The position numbers and the translations under genes were made by a program. Source: Streptomyces violascens (GTDB lineage Bacteria; Actinomycetota; Actinomycetes; Streptomycetales; Streptomycetaceae). From it: a stretch of 64,000 nucleotides of DNA. Below are positions 1-8,183 of the stretch, one piece after another. Position 1 is the first letter of the stretch, and each line of letters opens with the position of its first letter. The stretch covers positions 34,422-98,421 of the forward strand of contig NZ_BMUA01000027.1 of assembly GCF_014649955.1 (NCBI RefSeq), given 5' to 3'. The notes under the pieces are model-generated. The model ran no database searches and was not told where the DNA came from. It saw only the letters and a list, made by a program, of their open reading frames with translations.

Positions 1-58
1 CGTTGCTGCCTGTCCGGGGCAGCCCCGCGGGTCGCGGGCGAGGAAGGGAGGGCTTTCG

Positions 59-1453
59 GTGTGCAGGTCGCTATCCAAGGGCGGGCGCAGGTGCGGCTCG
101 TCTCACCCGGCTGTCCGGGCCGCGCGCCGCGCTGCCTCGACCGCGCTGCGCAAGGACGTCGCGGTGGCCGGCGCCGGGCACCCCGCGTTGGGCGCGTACG
201 CCACGGCCCAGATGTGGGAGGCCAAGACCCGTCAGGCCGTCGAGAGCGGTGAGGACGAGCAGGCCAAGCTGTACGCGGGCAACGCGAAACTGTCCGCGGC
301 CGCGACGCGCACCCTGCTCAAGGACCGCAAGCAGACGCCGCGTTACCCCAACGCCGCCGACCCGCGCGTCGCTTGGGCGATGCCCGCCCCGGCGCCGGAG
401 GATGACGGGTGGGGCGCGGCGCAGTTGCCGGAGTACCCCGAGCATGTCCGGGCCGCCGACGCGTTCGCGCGGGCCAGCGGGGCGGGCGGGGCCGCCACGT
501 TCGTGCCGCGCGCCGACGGCGGTCAGACGGTGGCCTGGCGCGGGGACGACTTCGCCGGGTCCGCGACGGTGTATCCGGCCAACGGGGATGAACCGCCGCA
601 CGCCCGGGTCGTGTTCAACCGGCTCGACCAGGGCCGCTACCAGGCGCTGGCAGACTCGCCCTGGCCGTATCGGATCGAGAACGGGCAGGTCATCTACGAC
701 CGTGTTCCTGCCGATCACGCCGAGCAGATCATCGGCGCGGCGCGCGCCCGGCAGGCGGCCCGCCCCTGGGAGCGGCACGGCCTGGGCCGCGATCCTCAGC
801 GCGATCAGCTGCACGAGCATCGGGCCGGTGCGCTGGTGCCGGAGTCGTCGGCGTGGGCGTCGCGTCTGAACTCCGAGCAGCATCACTGGGTCAGCACGTA
901 CACCGGCTCGAAGTACCGGCAGATCAACGCCCACCTCTATAACGGGCATGACCTGGACCAGCCGGCGGAGACGATGGACGTGCCGATGCGGGTGGTCACC
1001 GACAGCATCAACTCGGCGATCCGCTCGGCCGGTACGGCCGAGGTGCCGCACCGCACCTTCCGCGGGTTCACTCCCCCGCTGGAGGTCCGCAAGGGGAACC
1101 GGGTCGCGCAGTGGGCGCGGGAGACCTTCCCGGCCGGCAGCCGCTACAACAGCCCCTCGTTCCTCTCCTCCTCGCACTGCCCGGAGGTGGCGGGCGGTGA
1201 GTACTTCGCGCGGACCGACTGGGAGGACAACGGCCAGTACGGCGAGGCTGACCACGCCGTGGTGTTCGAGATGGTCTCGCGCCGCGGGGCCGCGGTCGCG
1301 CACGTGTCGCAGTACGGGAATCTGGAGCGGGAGCGGCTGCACGAGAGCGGCTCGAACTGGGTGTCCGTGGGGGTCCAGGAGAACGTGACGATCAAGGGGC
1401 GCGCGTGCGTGGTGGTGCAGCTCGTCGACATGAACGAGGTCCACCGCCACTAG
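59..1453 (+). CDS. ADP-ribosyltransferase exoenzyme-like protein
   Basis: A 464-residue protein whose C-terminal ~190 residues look like an R-S-E class mono-ADP-ribosyltransferase. In order I see an arginine strand (HRTFRGF), an S-x-S type strand (SPSFLSSSH) and a terminal E-x-E loop (NLERERLHESGSN). Proteins of this class move ADP-ribose from NAD+ to a target; the target here is unknown. The first ~270 residues are unrecognised and open with a Cys pair in a CRSLSKGGRRC motif. The GTG start is 8-9 bases after a GGGAGG ribosome site. No signal peptide is visible, so this may be an intracellular effector, a toxin or a phage/plasmid-borne modifier. The fold call is firm; the role is inference. 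Confidence 0.75.
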   Translation: MCRSLSKGGRRCGSSHPAVRAARRAASTALRKDVAVAGAGHPALGAYATAQMWEAKTRQAVESGEDEQAKLYAGNAKLSAAATRTLLKDRKQTPRYPNAADPRVAWAMPAPAPEDDGWGAAQLPEYPEHVRAADAFARASGAGGAATFVPRADGGQTVAWRGDDFAGSATVYPANGDEPPHARVVFNRLDQGRYQALADSPWPYRIENGQVIYDRVPADHAEQIIGAARARQAARPWERHGLGRDPQRDQLHEHRAGALVPESSAWASRLNSEQHHWVSTYTGSKYRQINAHLYNGHDLDQPAETMDVPMRVVTDSINSAIRSAGTAEVPHRTFRGFTPPLEVRKGNRVAQWARETFPAGSRYNSPSFLSSSHCPEVAGGEYFARTDWEDNGQYGEADHAVVFEMVSRRGAAVAHVSQYGNLERERLHESGSNWVSVGVQENVTIKGRACVVVQLVDMNEVHRH

Positions 1454-1476
1454 CCATTCCTGTCTTTTCGTAATAC

Positions 1477-1505
1477 TTGACATCGTTTAGTTTTATGAAT
1501 AGACT
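1477..1505 (+). promoter_or_regulatory. Promoter with TTGACA / TAGACT and GTTTAG motif
   Basis: TTGACA (1477-1482) and TAGACT (1500-1505) are separated by 17 bases, a near-ideal vegetative promoter, upstream of the start at 1557. The -35 box runs into TCGTTTAG. The combined pattern TTGAC-N3-GTTTAG recurs at 5935 and 5970 and may be an operator. Confidence 0.6.
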
Positions 1506-1556
1506 TATGTGAAGGGTGAGGAACATCCAGACTCACCACCGGACATGGAGGACGAC

Positions 1557-1874
1557 ATGACAGACCAGCAGCAGCCCACTCCCCACGACTCGCGGCTGGC
1601 GGACCAGCCCGCAATGCGGCCCGTCGGCCCGCTCCCCAAGGTCGGCCCCCGGCCCACCTTCGACCAGCTCATGGGCCAGGAGGACGGACGGGACTACCAG
1701 CCGCTCGCAGCCCAGCTGGACGACGCCGCGCGCACCGCGCTCGGCCTGCCGGCGGCGCCTCAGGAGGTCACCGTGGACAGCGAACTCGCCAGCCGCATCC
1801 GCGACTACTACTTCGACCGGCCCCAGCTCGTCGCCCAGTTGCCCGACGCGGTCCGCGACCTGATCAACCTCTGA
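1557..1874 (+). CDS. Hypothetical protein
   Basis: A 105-residue acidic, proline-rich protein of unknown function. I take the ATG at 1557 rather than an upstream GTG at 1509, because a GGAGGAC ribosome site ends a few bases before it and a good promoter lies at 1477-1505. The N-terminal third is Pro/Gln-rich and probably disordered. The C-terminal half (LASRIRDYYFDRPQLVAQL) looks helical. It may be co-transcribed with the broken reading frame at 1913 and the large ATPase at 2307. Confidence 0.6.
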   Translation: MTDQQQPTPHDSRLADQPAMRPVGPLPKVGPRPTFDQLMGQEDGRDYQPLAAQLDDAARTALGLPAAPQEVTVDSELASRIRDYYFDRPQLVAQLPDAVRDLINL

Positions 1875-1912
1875 TCCCATCGGCACCCGCCGGCCCGAAG
1901 AATGGACCTCCC

Positions 1913-2150
1913 ATGAGCAGCACGGCCGCCGGGCTCGACCTCCGGCTCGGCATCCGCAACGCTCTCGTCGCAGCCGGCGTCCGCCAGGTGCCCGATGCCG
2001 AGATGGGTCGATGCCCGCGACGAGGTCCTCATCAAGGTCGCCCTGGCGCCAACCGACGCCCGGATCTCCGCCCGGGGCGGCGAACTCGACTTCATCGCCC
2101 TCGATCCATGGCGGCCGCCGGTGCATCCGGCCCGCAGGCCGTTACGATGA
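1913..2150 (+). pseudogene. Frameshifted small CDS
   Basis: A reading frame starts at ATG 1913 and gives MSSTAAGLDLRLGIRNALVA...VPDAE. Coding character then moves to another frame near 2001-2004, continues as WVDARDEVLIKVALAPTD...ELDFIALDPW, and stops at TGA 2148-2150. Joined, the two parts make a plausible ~79-residue protein; each alone is truncated or turns into Arg/Pro-rich junk. One extra base, or two missing bases, near 2003 would explain this. It could be a true pseudogene, a sequencing error or a programmed frameshift; no clear slippery heptamer is visible. Confidence 0.45.
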
Positions 2151-2306
2151 CGGGCGGGCAGACCTGCTGCCACCCGCCTCGCATCGCGGCCCGGACCCGC
2201 GCATGCGCTTGAGGGCGCTAAGGGGGAGATCCTCACAGTGAGCTGACCTTGCTGCGCCCATGCACGGCGTGCCGGTCCGGGAGCCACGCCGAGAATTAGG
2301 GACATC

Positions 2307-4817
2307 ATGGCGAAAGCCGACCGCAATGCCGTCGCCCGCGCCGCCGTCACCGGCGAGAACCACGCCCAGGCGGCCTCTTGGATCAAAGCCCACGGCCTCC
2401 TGCAGGGCCTGGTCCCCGACGCCGCCTCCACCGAGCAGCAACTCCTTGAAGCCTCCATCCTGTTCGCCCTCACCCGCACGAGCGGCCCCTTCGGCCCGGT
2501 CACCGCGGCCGGAACCCTGTTCGGCATTGCCAAGGCAAGTCCAGGCCCCAGCGACGAGCTCAGGCTGTGGCCGGCGACCGGGTACGAGGCCGAGGTCCTG
2601 GCCCGCCTGCTGCCCAGCCGCACGGACGAGGCCAACTCGACCGTCACCGGCGTGGCCGGGCTGCGCTGGGTCCGCAACGGCAAGTACCTGACGCTGGCCC
2701 GGGGCGGCGCCGCGGCTCAGGTCCAGCTCGCCGCGCAGCCCCGCGACGTACGGGAGGCCACCCGCCTGTGCACGGAAGCGGGGCTGCTGCCGTTGTGGGA
2801 TCAGGACGGCACCGTGTTCGAGGACACCCCCCGCCGTGTCATCGACGTCTCCCTCTTTGAGACGGCGCCCGCCTGGAGCCGCGCGCTGCGCCGTCCTCTG
2901 CTCGCTCAGAAGGCCGCGGCCGCGTGGTCGAGCCGGGAGCCCACGTTCGCCGAGCTGGCCGGTGATGAGTCCGCCCTGATGCCGCGCCCGCACGGGCCGG
3001 CCTCCCGGCGCCCGCAGATCGTGCACGTCCGCTCGACGAAAGGCGGGACCGGCTGCAGCACCCTGAGCGTCCAGATCGCCTACGGGCTGACCCGCACCGG
3101 GCGCACCGTGGCCCTGGTGACCGACGAGGCGATGCTGCGGCACGTTGCGAAGGACGCGGCCGATGAAACGGCGGTGTGGCACGAGCCGTTCGCGCCCGCC
3201 TCCGGCGGGCGGCTGATGGCCGCCGCGCACGGCTACTTCGGAGAGAACCTGGATGCGCGCGCCGCGGAGGCGACCAGCCGCGGCGACGTGGTCGTCCTGG
3301 ACGTGGGCAATCGCCCGCCGGCCGAACTCGCCGCGCTCCCGGCCGCCGACCTGACCGTGCTGACCGACCGCTACCGCGGCCGGGACTGGGTACGGGCCGA
3401 CGTCGTCGACACACGGCCCGAGCAGGTTCGGGTGTTCGCCGCGCTGAACGAGGCCTTCGGGCAGTGGCGGGATCCCTCGGCGGAGCCGGCTGACGCCGAC
3501 CGGCTGCGTTCTGCACTGGATCGCGAATTCTTCTTCTACGCCATGGTCCGGCTCGAAGCCCCCGACGAGGTAGACGTCTGGGACACGGACGATGCCGAGG
3601 ACGTCGAGGAGTGGTGGGACTTCGGATCCCACTGGGGACCCGGACACCCCGACGACCTGTTGCCGCCGGAAGACGCAGCCCCGCTCGACTCGTGGCGGCG
3701 CCACTTCCTGGACTTCATCACCCCCGAGGGGCAGCGCCGGCACCCGGAGCACTGGGACGCGGTACGCGACTCCTGGATCACGCACAACCGGATGCGGAAC
3801 CTGCAGCGCCTCAGCGCGGACGGCGCCACCCTCGACGAACTGACCAAGCGGACTTCCGAGTTCCTCAGCCAGACGGCCGGGCAGGACCTGCAGCCGCGTG
3901 CGGCCAGTGCCGAGGAGCGTCAGACCTGGCGCACCGCGATGCTGACGCGGTGGCTCGACGCCCGCTTCGCCGCCCACCTGCGCCTCGATGCCGCGTACCT
4001 GCCCCGGCCCGCGGCACAGACCGTGATGGCGGTTCTCGACGCCCGCTTCCACACGCACGGACCGCACAACACCGAGGGGTTCGCGTCCCTGGCCGATGCG
4101 GTAACGGGCGACGAGTGGTGGGACGCGCCGGCGGCCGCCCGGTCCCTGGAGGGGACCGACTCGCTCCCGCCCGCCCGGGACGCGGACCGGGCATCCTTCC
4201 TCACCGCGGTCGAGGCCGAGGGTGCCCGCCGGCACGGCGAGGTGTGGCCCGAGGTCCGAGACCACTGGGCGGAGCATCACCGCCGCCTGGAGCAGAACGA
4301 GCAGGAGCCGTTCGCGCCCGACGAGGCCGAACTTACCGAGCTGCGCCGCCAGTTCATCGCCTCCCTCGCCCCCGTCACGGCCGCAGGAGTGGACTGGGAC
4401 GCGATCACCGGGCAGTGGCTGGCAGGGGTGCGGAGCGACGCCGCGCGGGTCCACGACTTCGACGACATGATCGAGCGCCGGCAGCGGCCCGCCACCGGCG
4501 AGGAGACGGCCAAGTCCCTGCTGCGCGAAGTCCGAGCTCTGGGCCTGGACCCGCAGACGCCCGTGGCCGTGATCATCAACATGTACCGGTCCGTGGGCGA
4601 GCCCGAAGCCGTCGCCGAGACAGCTGCCGCTCTGCGCGGCCACGGGGTCGTCGGGCTGTGCACGGTGGCCCAGCGCGAGGCCTTCGAGGAGCTCCTCTTC
4701 GCGCCGTCCACCTGGAACGACGAGCGGGTCAGGCCGGTCCAGGAGGAACTCGGCGCGGTGGTGAGCAGCGCCCTGAAGCACAGCGCGACGGCCTCCTCGG
4801 ACACACGCAGTAGCTGA
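2307..4817 (+). CDS. Large protein with ParA/MinD-like P-loop and internal repeats
   Basis: An 836-residue protein. KGGTGCST at residues 245-252 is a deviant Walker A of the ParA/MinD type, followed by an aspartate strand (VVVLDVG, ~residue 330), so a SIMIBI-class ATPase core sits in the middle third. The N-terminal ~230 residues and the long C-terminal half match nothing I recognise. The C-terminal half holds two similar units of the form WWD..LPP..FL....EG.RRH.E.W..VRD.W, near residues 440-495 and 600-650. No ParB-like partner is next to it. It may use ATP to position or assemble something. The start at 2307 is the first ATG of the frame, and its ribosome site is weak. Confidence 0.65.
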   Translation: MAKADRNAVARAAVTGENHAQAASWIKAHGLLQGLVPDAASTEQQLLEASILFALTRTSGPFGPVTAAGTLFGIAKASPGPSDELRLWPATGYEAEVLARLLPSRTDEANSTVTGVAGLRWVRNGKYLTLARGGAAAQVQLAAQPRDVREATRLCTEAGLLPLWDQDGTVFEDTPRRVIDVSLFETAPAWSRALRRPLLAQKAAAAWSSREPTFAELAGDESALMPRPHGPASRRPQIVHVRSTKGGTGCSTLSVQIAYGLTRTGRTVALVTDEAMLRHVAKDAADETAVWHEPFAPASGGRLMAAAHGYFGENLDARAAEATSRGDVVVLDVGNRPPAELAALPAADLTVLTDRYRGRDWVRADVVDTRPEQVRVFAALNEAFGQWRDPSAEPADADRLRSALDREFFFYAMVRLEAPDEVDVWDTDDAEDVEEWWDFGSHWGPGHPDDLLPPEDAAPLDSWRRHFLDFITPEGQRRHPEHWDAVRDSWITHNRMRNLQRLSADGATLDELTKRTSEFLSQTAGQDLQPRAASAEERQTWRTAMLTRWLDARFAAHLRLDAAYLPRPAAQTVMAVLDARFHTHGPHNTEGFASLADAVTGDEWWDAPAAARSLEGTDSLPPARDADRASFLTAVEAEGARRHGEVWPEVRDHWAEHHRRLEQNEQEPFAPDEAELTELRRQFIASLAPVTAAGVDWDAITGQWLAGVRSDAARVHDFDDMIERRQRPATGEETAKSLLREVRALGLDPQTPVAVIINMYRSVGEPEAVAETAAALRGHGVVGLCTVAQREAFEELLFAPSTWNDERVRPVQEELGAVVSSALKHSATASSDTRSS

Positions 4818-4919
4818 GACTCGCCCGCGCGTTCCTCTGGGGGCGTTGACCGCGCGGGGCGGCGGGATGCGGCTCACCAGCCCGACGTCTGTTCCGGAGG
4901 TGCCGGGCACAGGGCTTCC

Positions 4920-4938
4920 AGCCCCCGCGACGGGGGCT
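4920..4938. terminator. Hairpin between convergent genes
   Basis: AGCCCCCG (4920-4927) and CGGGGGCT (4931-4938) form an 8-bp stem with a 3-base loop. It lies between converging genes ending at 4817 and 5015 and could terminate both. A second GC-rich dyad (CCCGCCC/GGGCGGG) follows at 4981-5000. Confidence 0.5.
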
Positions 4939-5014
4939 CCTGGTGGTGGGTATCGGTCTGGCGATTCCGGCCACCGGCGCCCGCCCGAGGCGGGGCGGGC
5001 GCGGGTGGTCACGT

Positions 5015-5617
5015 TCACGTGGTGCGGGGCGAATCGGTCAACGTGGTGTAGGAATCGGCGACTGCGATCAGGTTCTGCGTGGTCGGATTGCCCGCGCAGG
5101 CGTCCCAGACTGCGCGCACGGCCGCGTCACCGTGGTTTCGGTGGACTCGCGCAAGAACGCGGTGGTGACGCTCGCGCAGCACGCGCACGGCACCGGGAGG
5201 CAGGGCACGCAGCACGGGCAGGCGCCACAGGATCTGCCGCAGGTAGGTGGCCGAGAACGGTGCCGCCCAGAAGGTGAGGAGTTGATCGAGGCGGGTTTCC
5301 GGGGCGTGCTGACCAGGCTGGTTGGCGCCCGTGTGCGTGGCTTCCATGAGCATCAGGCTGCTCTCCAGGGCGGCCAGGGCCTCGGGCTGGGTGAGCAGGC
5401 GCCTCTTGAGGGGCCGCTGGCAGGTAGTGCACCCGGCTCGGATCGCGGCGACGAGGGCGCTCGCGCAGGACATGTCGGTGTCAGGGTCGGCGGCCGCGGG
5501 CGCCAGGTTGATGAGCGGGTGTCGGTGGAGTGTTCCGGCGGCGGCTGAAGTGTAGGCAGCGCCGGTGCGCTCGCGCAGGCGGCGGGCCTTGTTCTTGCGG
5601 GCGTGGTGCTTGGGCAT
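5015..5617 (-). CDS. Conserved actinobacterial hypothetical protein
   Basis: A 200-residue protein of unknown function. The basic start (MPKHHARKNKARRLRERTG followed by AAY) resembles the KARxLxERTG..Y opening common in Streptomyces accessory proteins. A CTTC pair (residues ~63-66) may bind metal together with an upstream Cys. The remainder is helical with Arg-rich segments. It is transcribed towards the 836-residue ATPase gene. The ~380-base gap upstream holds its promoter and that of the HicA-like gene. Confidence 0.65.
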   Translation of the reverse strand: MPKHHARKNKARRLRERTGAAYTSAAAGTLHRHPLINLAPAAADPDTDMSCASALVAAIRAGCTTCQRPLKRRLLTQPEALAALESSLMLMEATHTGANQPGQHAPETRLDQLLTFWAAPFSATYLRQILWRLPVLRALPPGAVRVLRERHHRVLARVHRNHGDAAVRAVWDACAGNPTTQNLIAVADSYTTLTDSPRTT

Positions 5618-5934
5618 GGTGGCTCTCGCATTTCTGACGCATCGGGCCCATGACTCCGGTGCGCGCGGCGAAGAGCGGCATACGGACGAAGGCCAGCCGA
5701 CGTGGCGGCGGGTGTGCGCGCAGTTGATGCGGCCAAGCCGGAACTACGTACAGTCCGGGCACCTTTGCGATGTTGCTGCTCCGCGGTCATGGGCCGCGGT
5801 GCTCGCGTGGGCCGATGCGCTCGGCCGTGCCGCACTCTACCGGTCCCCAGGCGGTACGTGCGGCGGCGACACGGCCACGTGGCGCCGTGCCGGGGCACCT
5901 TCACCCACCCCGCCAAGCTCTTTTTCCTTAATTC
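5618..5934. other. Intergenic region, no gene seen
   Basis: Divergent interval between the minus-strand gene starting at 5617 and the HicA-like gene at 5998. Long frames exist here but are Arg/Pro-rich, have no ribosome sites and look like GC-rich noise. The right end drops in GC and runs into the TTGAC/GTTTAG repeats. Confidence 0.5.
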
Positions 5935-5983
5935 TTGACGTTGTTTAGTTATGTGTGAGATCATAATTCTTGACGGCGTTTAG
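5935..5983 (+). promoter_or_regulatory. Tandem TTGAC-N3-GTTTAG elements
   Basis: Two copies of a 14-base motif, TTGACGTTGTTTAG (5935-5948) and TTGACGGCGTTTAG (5970-5983), lie 35 bases apart directly upstream of the start at 5998. A third copy at 1477-1490 forms the -35 region of another promoter. They probably act as paired promoter/operator elements for a shared regulator. Confidence 0.55.
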
Positions 5984-5997
5984 CATTAGGGGAGAAC

Positions 5998-6270
5998 ATG
6001 GCCACCAAGAAGGACCTGTACCAGCTGAAGAAGAAGGCGGAGCAGCAGGGATTTCGGTTCATAGAGACCAAGAGCAGCCACTACAAGGTGTTCCTTGTCG
6101 TGACGGAAGCCACCGCGACCCAGGAGGAGGTGTTGACGTTCGTCTGCACGATGCCCAGCACCCCGAGTGAGTACCGGGGGCTCAAGAACGCGAAGGCGGA
6201 CCTCAAGCGATTTGGTTTCGTCTTCGAGACCGAGCGCAAGGGCAAGCCCAAGCCCCAGCGCTCCAACTGA
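5998..6270 (+). CDS. HicA-like small dsRBD-fold protein
   Basis: A 90-residue basic protein with features of the HicA mRNA-interferase fold: a helix, then FRFIETKSSHYKVF holding the Ser-His segment that is catalytic in HicA, then TMPSTPSEYRGLKNAKADLKRFGF. HicA toxins cleave mRNA and are normally paired with a HicB antitoxin. No HicB-like gene is adjacent, so this may be an orphan, may have another antitoxin, or may be a non-toxic relative. A GGGGAG ribosome site is 4-5 bases before the ATG. The upstream TTGAC/GTTTAG pair suggests regulated expression. Confidence 0.6.
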   Translation: MATKKDLYQLKKKAEQQGFRFIETKSSHYKVFLVVTEATATQEEVLTFVCTMPSTPSEYRGLKNAKADLKRFGFVFETERKGKPKPQRSN

Positions 6271-6349
6271 CCGGCCGGGGGCGCCGGGGGACACTCCCGG
6301 CGCCCGGCCGACCGCGCCGTCACCGCCCTGCCCCCAAGATGAGGAAGCC

Positions 6350-7228
6350 ATGACCCAGACCAGCTACAACGTGCGCGTCGAGTACGACGTGTCCGAGACT
6401 CCGCCCGACGAGATCATCACGGCGCTCTACGAGGACCTGGCCCCCTACGGCGGATCGATCGGCTCCTCCCCCGCCGGCGGACTGACCGTGCGTCTGTTCC
6501 TCGATGCCGACAGTCCCGTCGACGCCGGCACCCGGGGCGTCGAGTACGTCCAGGGCGCGCTGCTCAAGCAGGGGCTCGACATCACCTTGATGAGCGGCTA
6601 CGAGGTGATCACGGAGGCGGAGTTCGAGCGCCGGCTCGACGAGCCGCACGTCCCCGAGCTGGCCGGCATGGCCGAGGTCACCCGGATCACCGGCGCCTCC
6701 AAGGGACGCGCCAGTCAGCTGCGCCCCGAGCTGAAGCAGTGGCTCGTCCAGGAGCTGGCTTCCGGCCCGGTGTACCTCGCCGAGGGTGTGCGCAGGTTCG
6801 CGGCCCGGAACCACAACCGTGTGCGCGGGGTGCGCCGCACCGAAATCCCGCTCACTCCGCTCGAGCGCGCCCTGCTGGAGTCGCTCGCCGCGGCCGAGTT
6901 GCGCACCGAGGTGTCCTCCCCCACCCCGGACCACCAGGCCGTCGGCGCCGCGATCGAGGGCGTCGTGGGCAACGGCCGTCAGCTGCAGCTGCACACCTCG
7001 CCGGCCGACTCCGACCTCACCGTCGCGCTCGGCACCCTGATCGAGCACGGCCTGGCCTCCACCCGGAAGCTCTACAAGAAGGAGCTGCACGAGCTTGACG
7101 CCGGCCACGAGGAGGACCTCGTCGTCACCCTCACCGGCAAGGGACACCGTCACGCCGACATCGACGCCACGACCGCGGCCGCGGAGTCCGCCGGCGCGCA
7201 GGACGTCGGCGCCCAGGAAGGCAGCTGA
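6350..7228 (+). CDS. Hypothetical protein with possible HTH
   Basis: A 292-residue protein of unknown function. The first ~100 residues (VRVEYDVSETPPDEIITALYEDLAPYGGS) look like a small alpha/beta domain. MAEVTRITGASKGRASQL (~residues 105-123) resembles the recognition part of an HTH that selects DNA. I start at ATG 6350 after a GAGGAAG site; in-frame codons further upstream have no ribosome site. It begins a plus-strand run of small conserved genes that reaches 9455 and may form one operon with the HicA-like gene. Confidence 0.6.
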   Translation: MTQTSYNVRVEYDVSETPPDEIITALYEDLAPYGGSIGSSPAGGLTVRLFLDADSPVDAGTRGVEYVQGALLKQGLDITLMSGYEVITEAEFERRLDEPHVPELAGMAEVTRITGASKGRASQLRPELKQWLVQELASGPVYLAEGVRRFAARNHNRVRGVRRTEIPLTPLERALLESLAAAELRTEVSSPTPDHQAVGAAIEGVVGNGRQLQLHTSPADSDLTVALGTLIEHGLASTRKLYKKELHELDAGHEEDLVVTLTGKGHRHADIDATTAAAESAGAQDVGAQEGS

Positions 7229-7317
7229 CCCCGGCCGACTCCGCGGTCAGGCGCCGGCGAGGACGGTGCACGCCCTGCAGGACTGATCAGATCCCCGAGC
7301 TGAAGGAGAAGTTCACG

Positions 7318-7710
7318 GTGAACGAGGAGTACACGGCCGCGGAGCTGGCCGGCGAACTGAGCGCCGTACGGCATCTGTCGCCCGAGCTGACGGGTCCGCT
7401 GGCGATGCTCGACGAGGCGAGTCTGGGGTGGACGCTGCGCTACCCGCAGCTCACGGAGGCGCACCAGGCCTTCGCCCAGGCGCGCGGGCGGCAGTGGCCC
7501 CGCACCCGGACCGAGCAGACCTGGCAGCAGGTCGTGGCCTGCGCGGACAACCTGGCCGCGGCGCTGCGCGAGCTCGGCGATGTCTCCCTGGAGCGCTGCA
7601 CGCAGCCCACCCAGTGGGGTACGTGCGACCGGGTGCTGCCGGAGCAGGGCCCGTGCCGTGCCGGGCAGGACCACCTCGCCTCAGCGACCGGCCCGGAGAC
7701 GGGCCGGTGA
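7318..7710 (+). CDS. Hypothetical protein
   Basis: A 130-residue protein, mostly helical (AAELAGELSAVRHLSPELTG...WQQVVACADNLAAALRELGD). Two Cys near the end (CTQPTQWGTC) may form a metal or disulphide pair. GTG start after an AAGGAG site. The last codons overlap the next gene by GTGA, which indicates translational coupling. No family recognised. Confidence 0.6.
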   Translation: MNEEYTAAELAGELSAVRHLSPELTGPLAMLDEASLGWTLRYPQLTEAHQAFAQARGRQWPRTRTEQTWQQVVACADNLAAALRELGDVSLERCTQPTQWGTCDRVLPEQGPCRAGQDHLASATGPETGR

Positions 7711-8147
7711 GACCGGGCAAGGGGCAGGTCTGCGCGGGTGACGGAGACGTCCTCGGGGTGGAGTCCTTCGACGGCACCTACGCGGTGCTCTTCAGCCGCC
7801 AGTTCCGCCAGCAGCAGCTCGTCAACGCCAGCCACTTCGCCCGGCGTTTCCACCTGATGTACGGGCCGGAGGCCTCCGAGCAGTGGCATCAGACCTGGGT
7901 GGAGCCCAGCGCCGAGGTTCCGGATAAGCAGGCGTGGCTCGGCGGGATCGACGACGCTCTGGTGCGCGGCGGAAAGGGGTTCGCTGTGCAGCAGGGCCCG
8001 GCCTACGAGGGCCGGTTCGCGCGCGGCGCCCAGGGTTTCGAGCTCAAGGTCTTCGACGAGCAGACCGTCTACGACGAGGTGCTCCGCGCGCTGGCCTCGT
8101 TCGCTCCGCCGGCAGCCGCCGTGGCCGACGTCCATCCCGAGGGCTGA
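7707..8147 (+). CDS. Hypothetical protein, coupled to upstream gene
   Basis: A 146-residue protein that starts at a GTG overlapping the stop codon of the previous gene, so both probably come from one message. Early segments (GVESFDGTYAVLFSRQFRQQQ) suggest a beta-rich domain, followed by a helical tail. It has no recognisable catalytic motif, signal peptide or membrane segment. Confidence 0.6.
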   Translation: MRPGKGQVCAGDGDVLGVESFDGTYAVLFSRQFRQQQLVNASHFARRFHLMYGPEASEQWHQTWVEPSAEVPDKQAWLGGIDDALVRGGKGFAVQQGPAYEGRFARGAQGFELKVFDEQTVYDEVLRALASFAPPAAAVADVHPEG

Positions 8148-8183
8148 GAGCCAAGTGCAACGGCACGGTGGGGAGTTACCGAG

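Noticed and set aside
2142..5018. Minus-strand ORF of 958 residues
   Set aside because: Antisense shadow of the 836-residue ATPase gene; Arg/Gly/Pro-rich with no domain.
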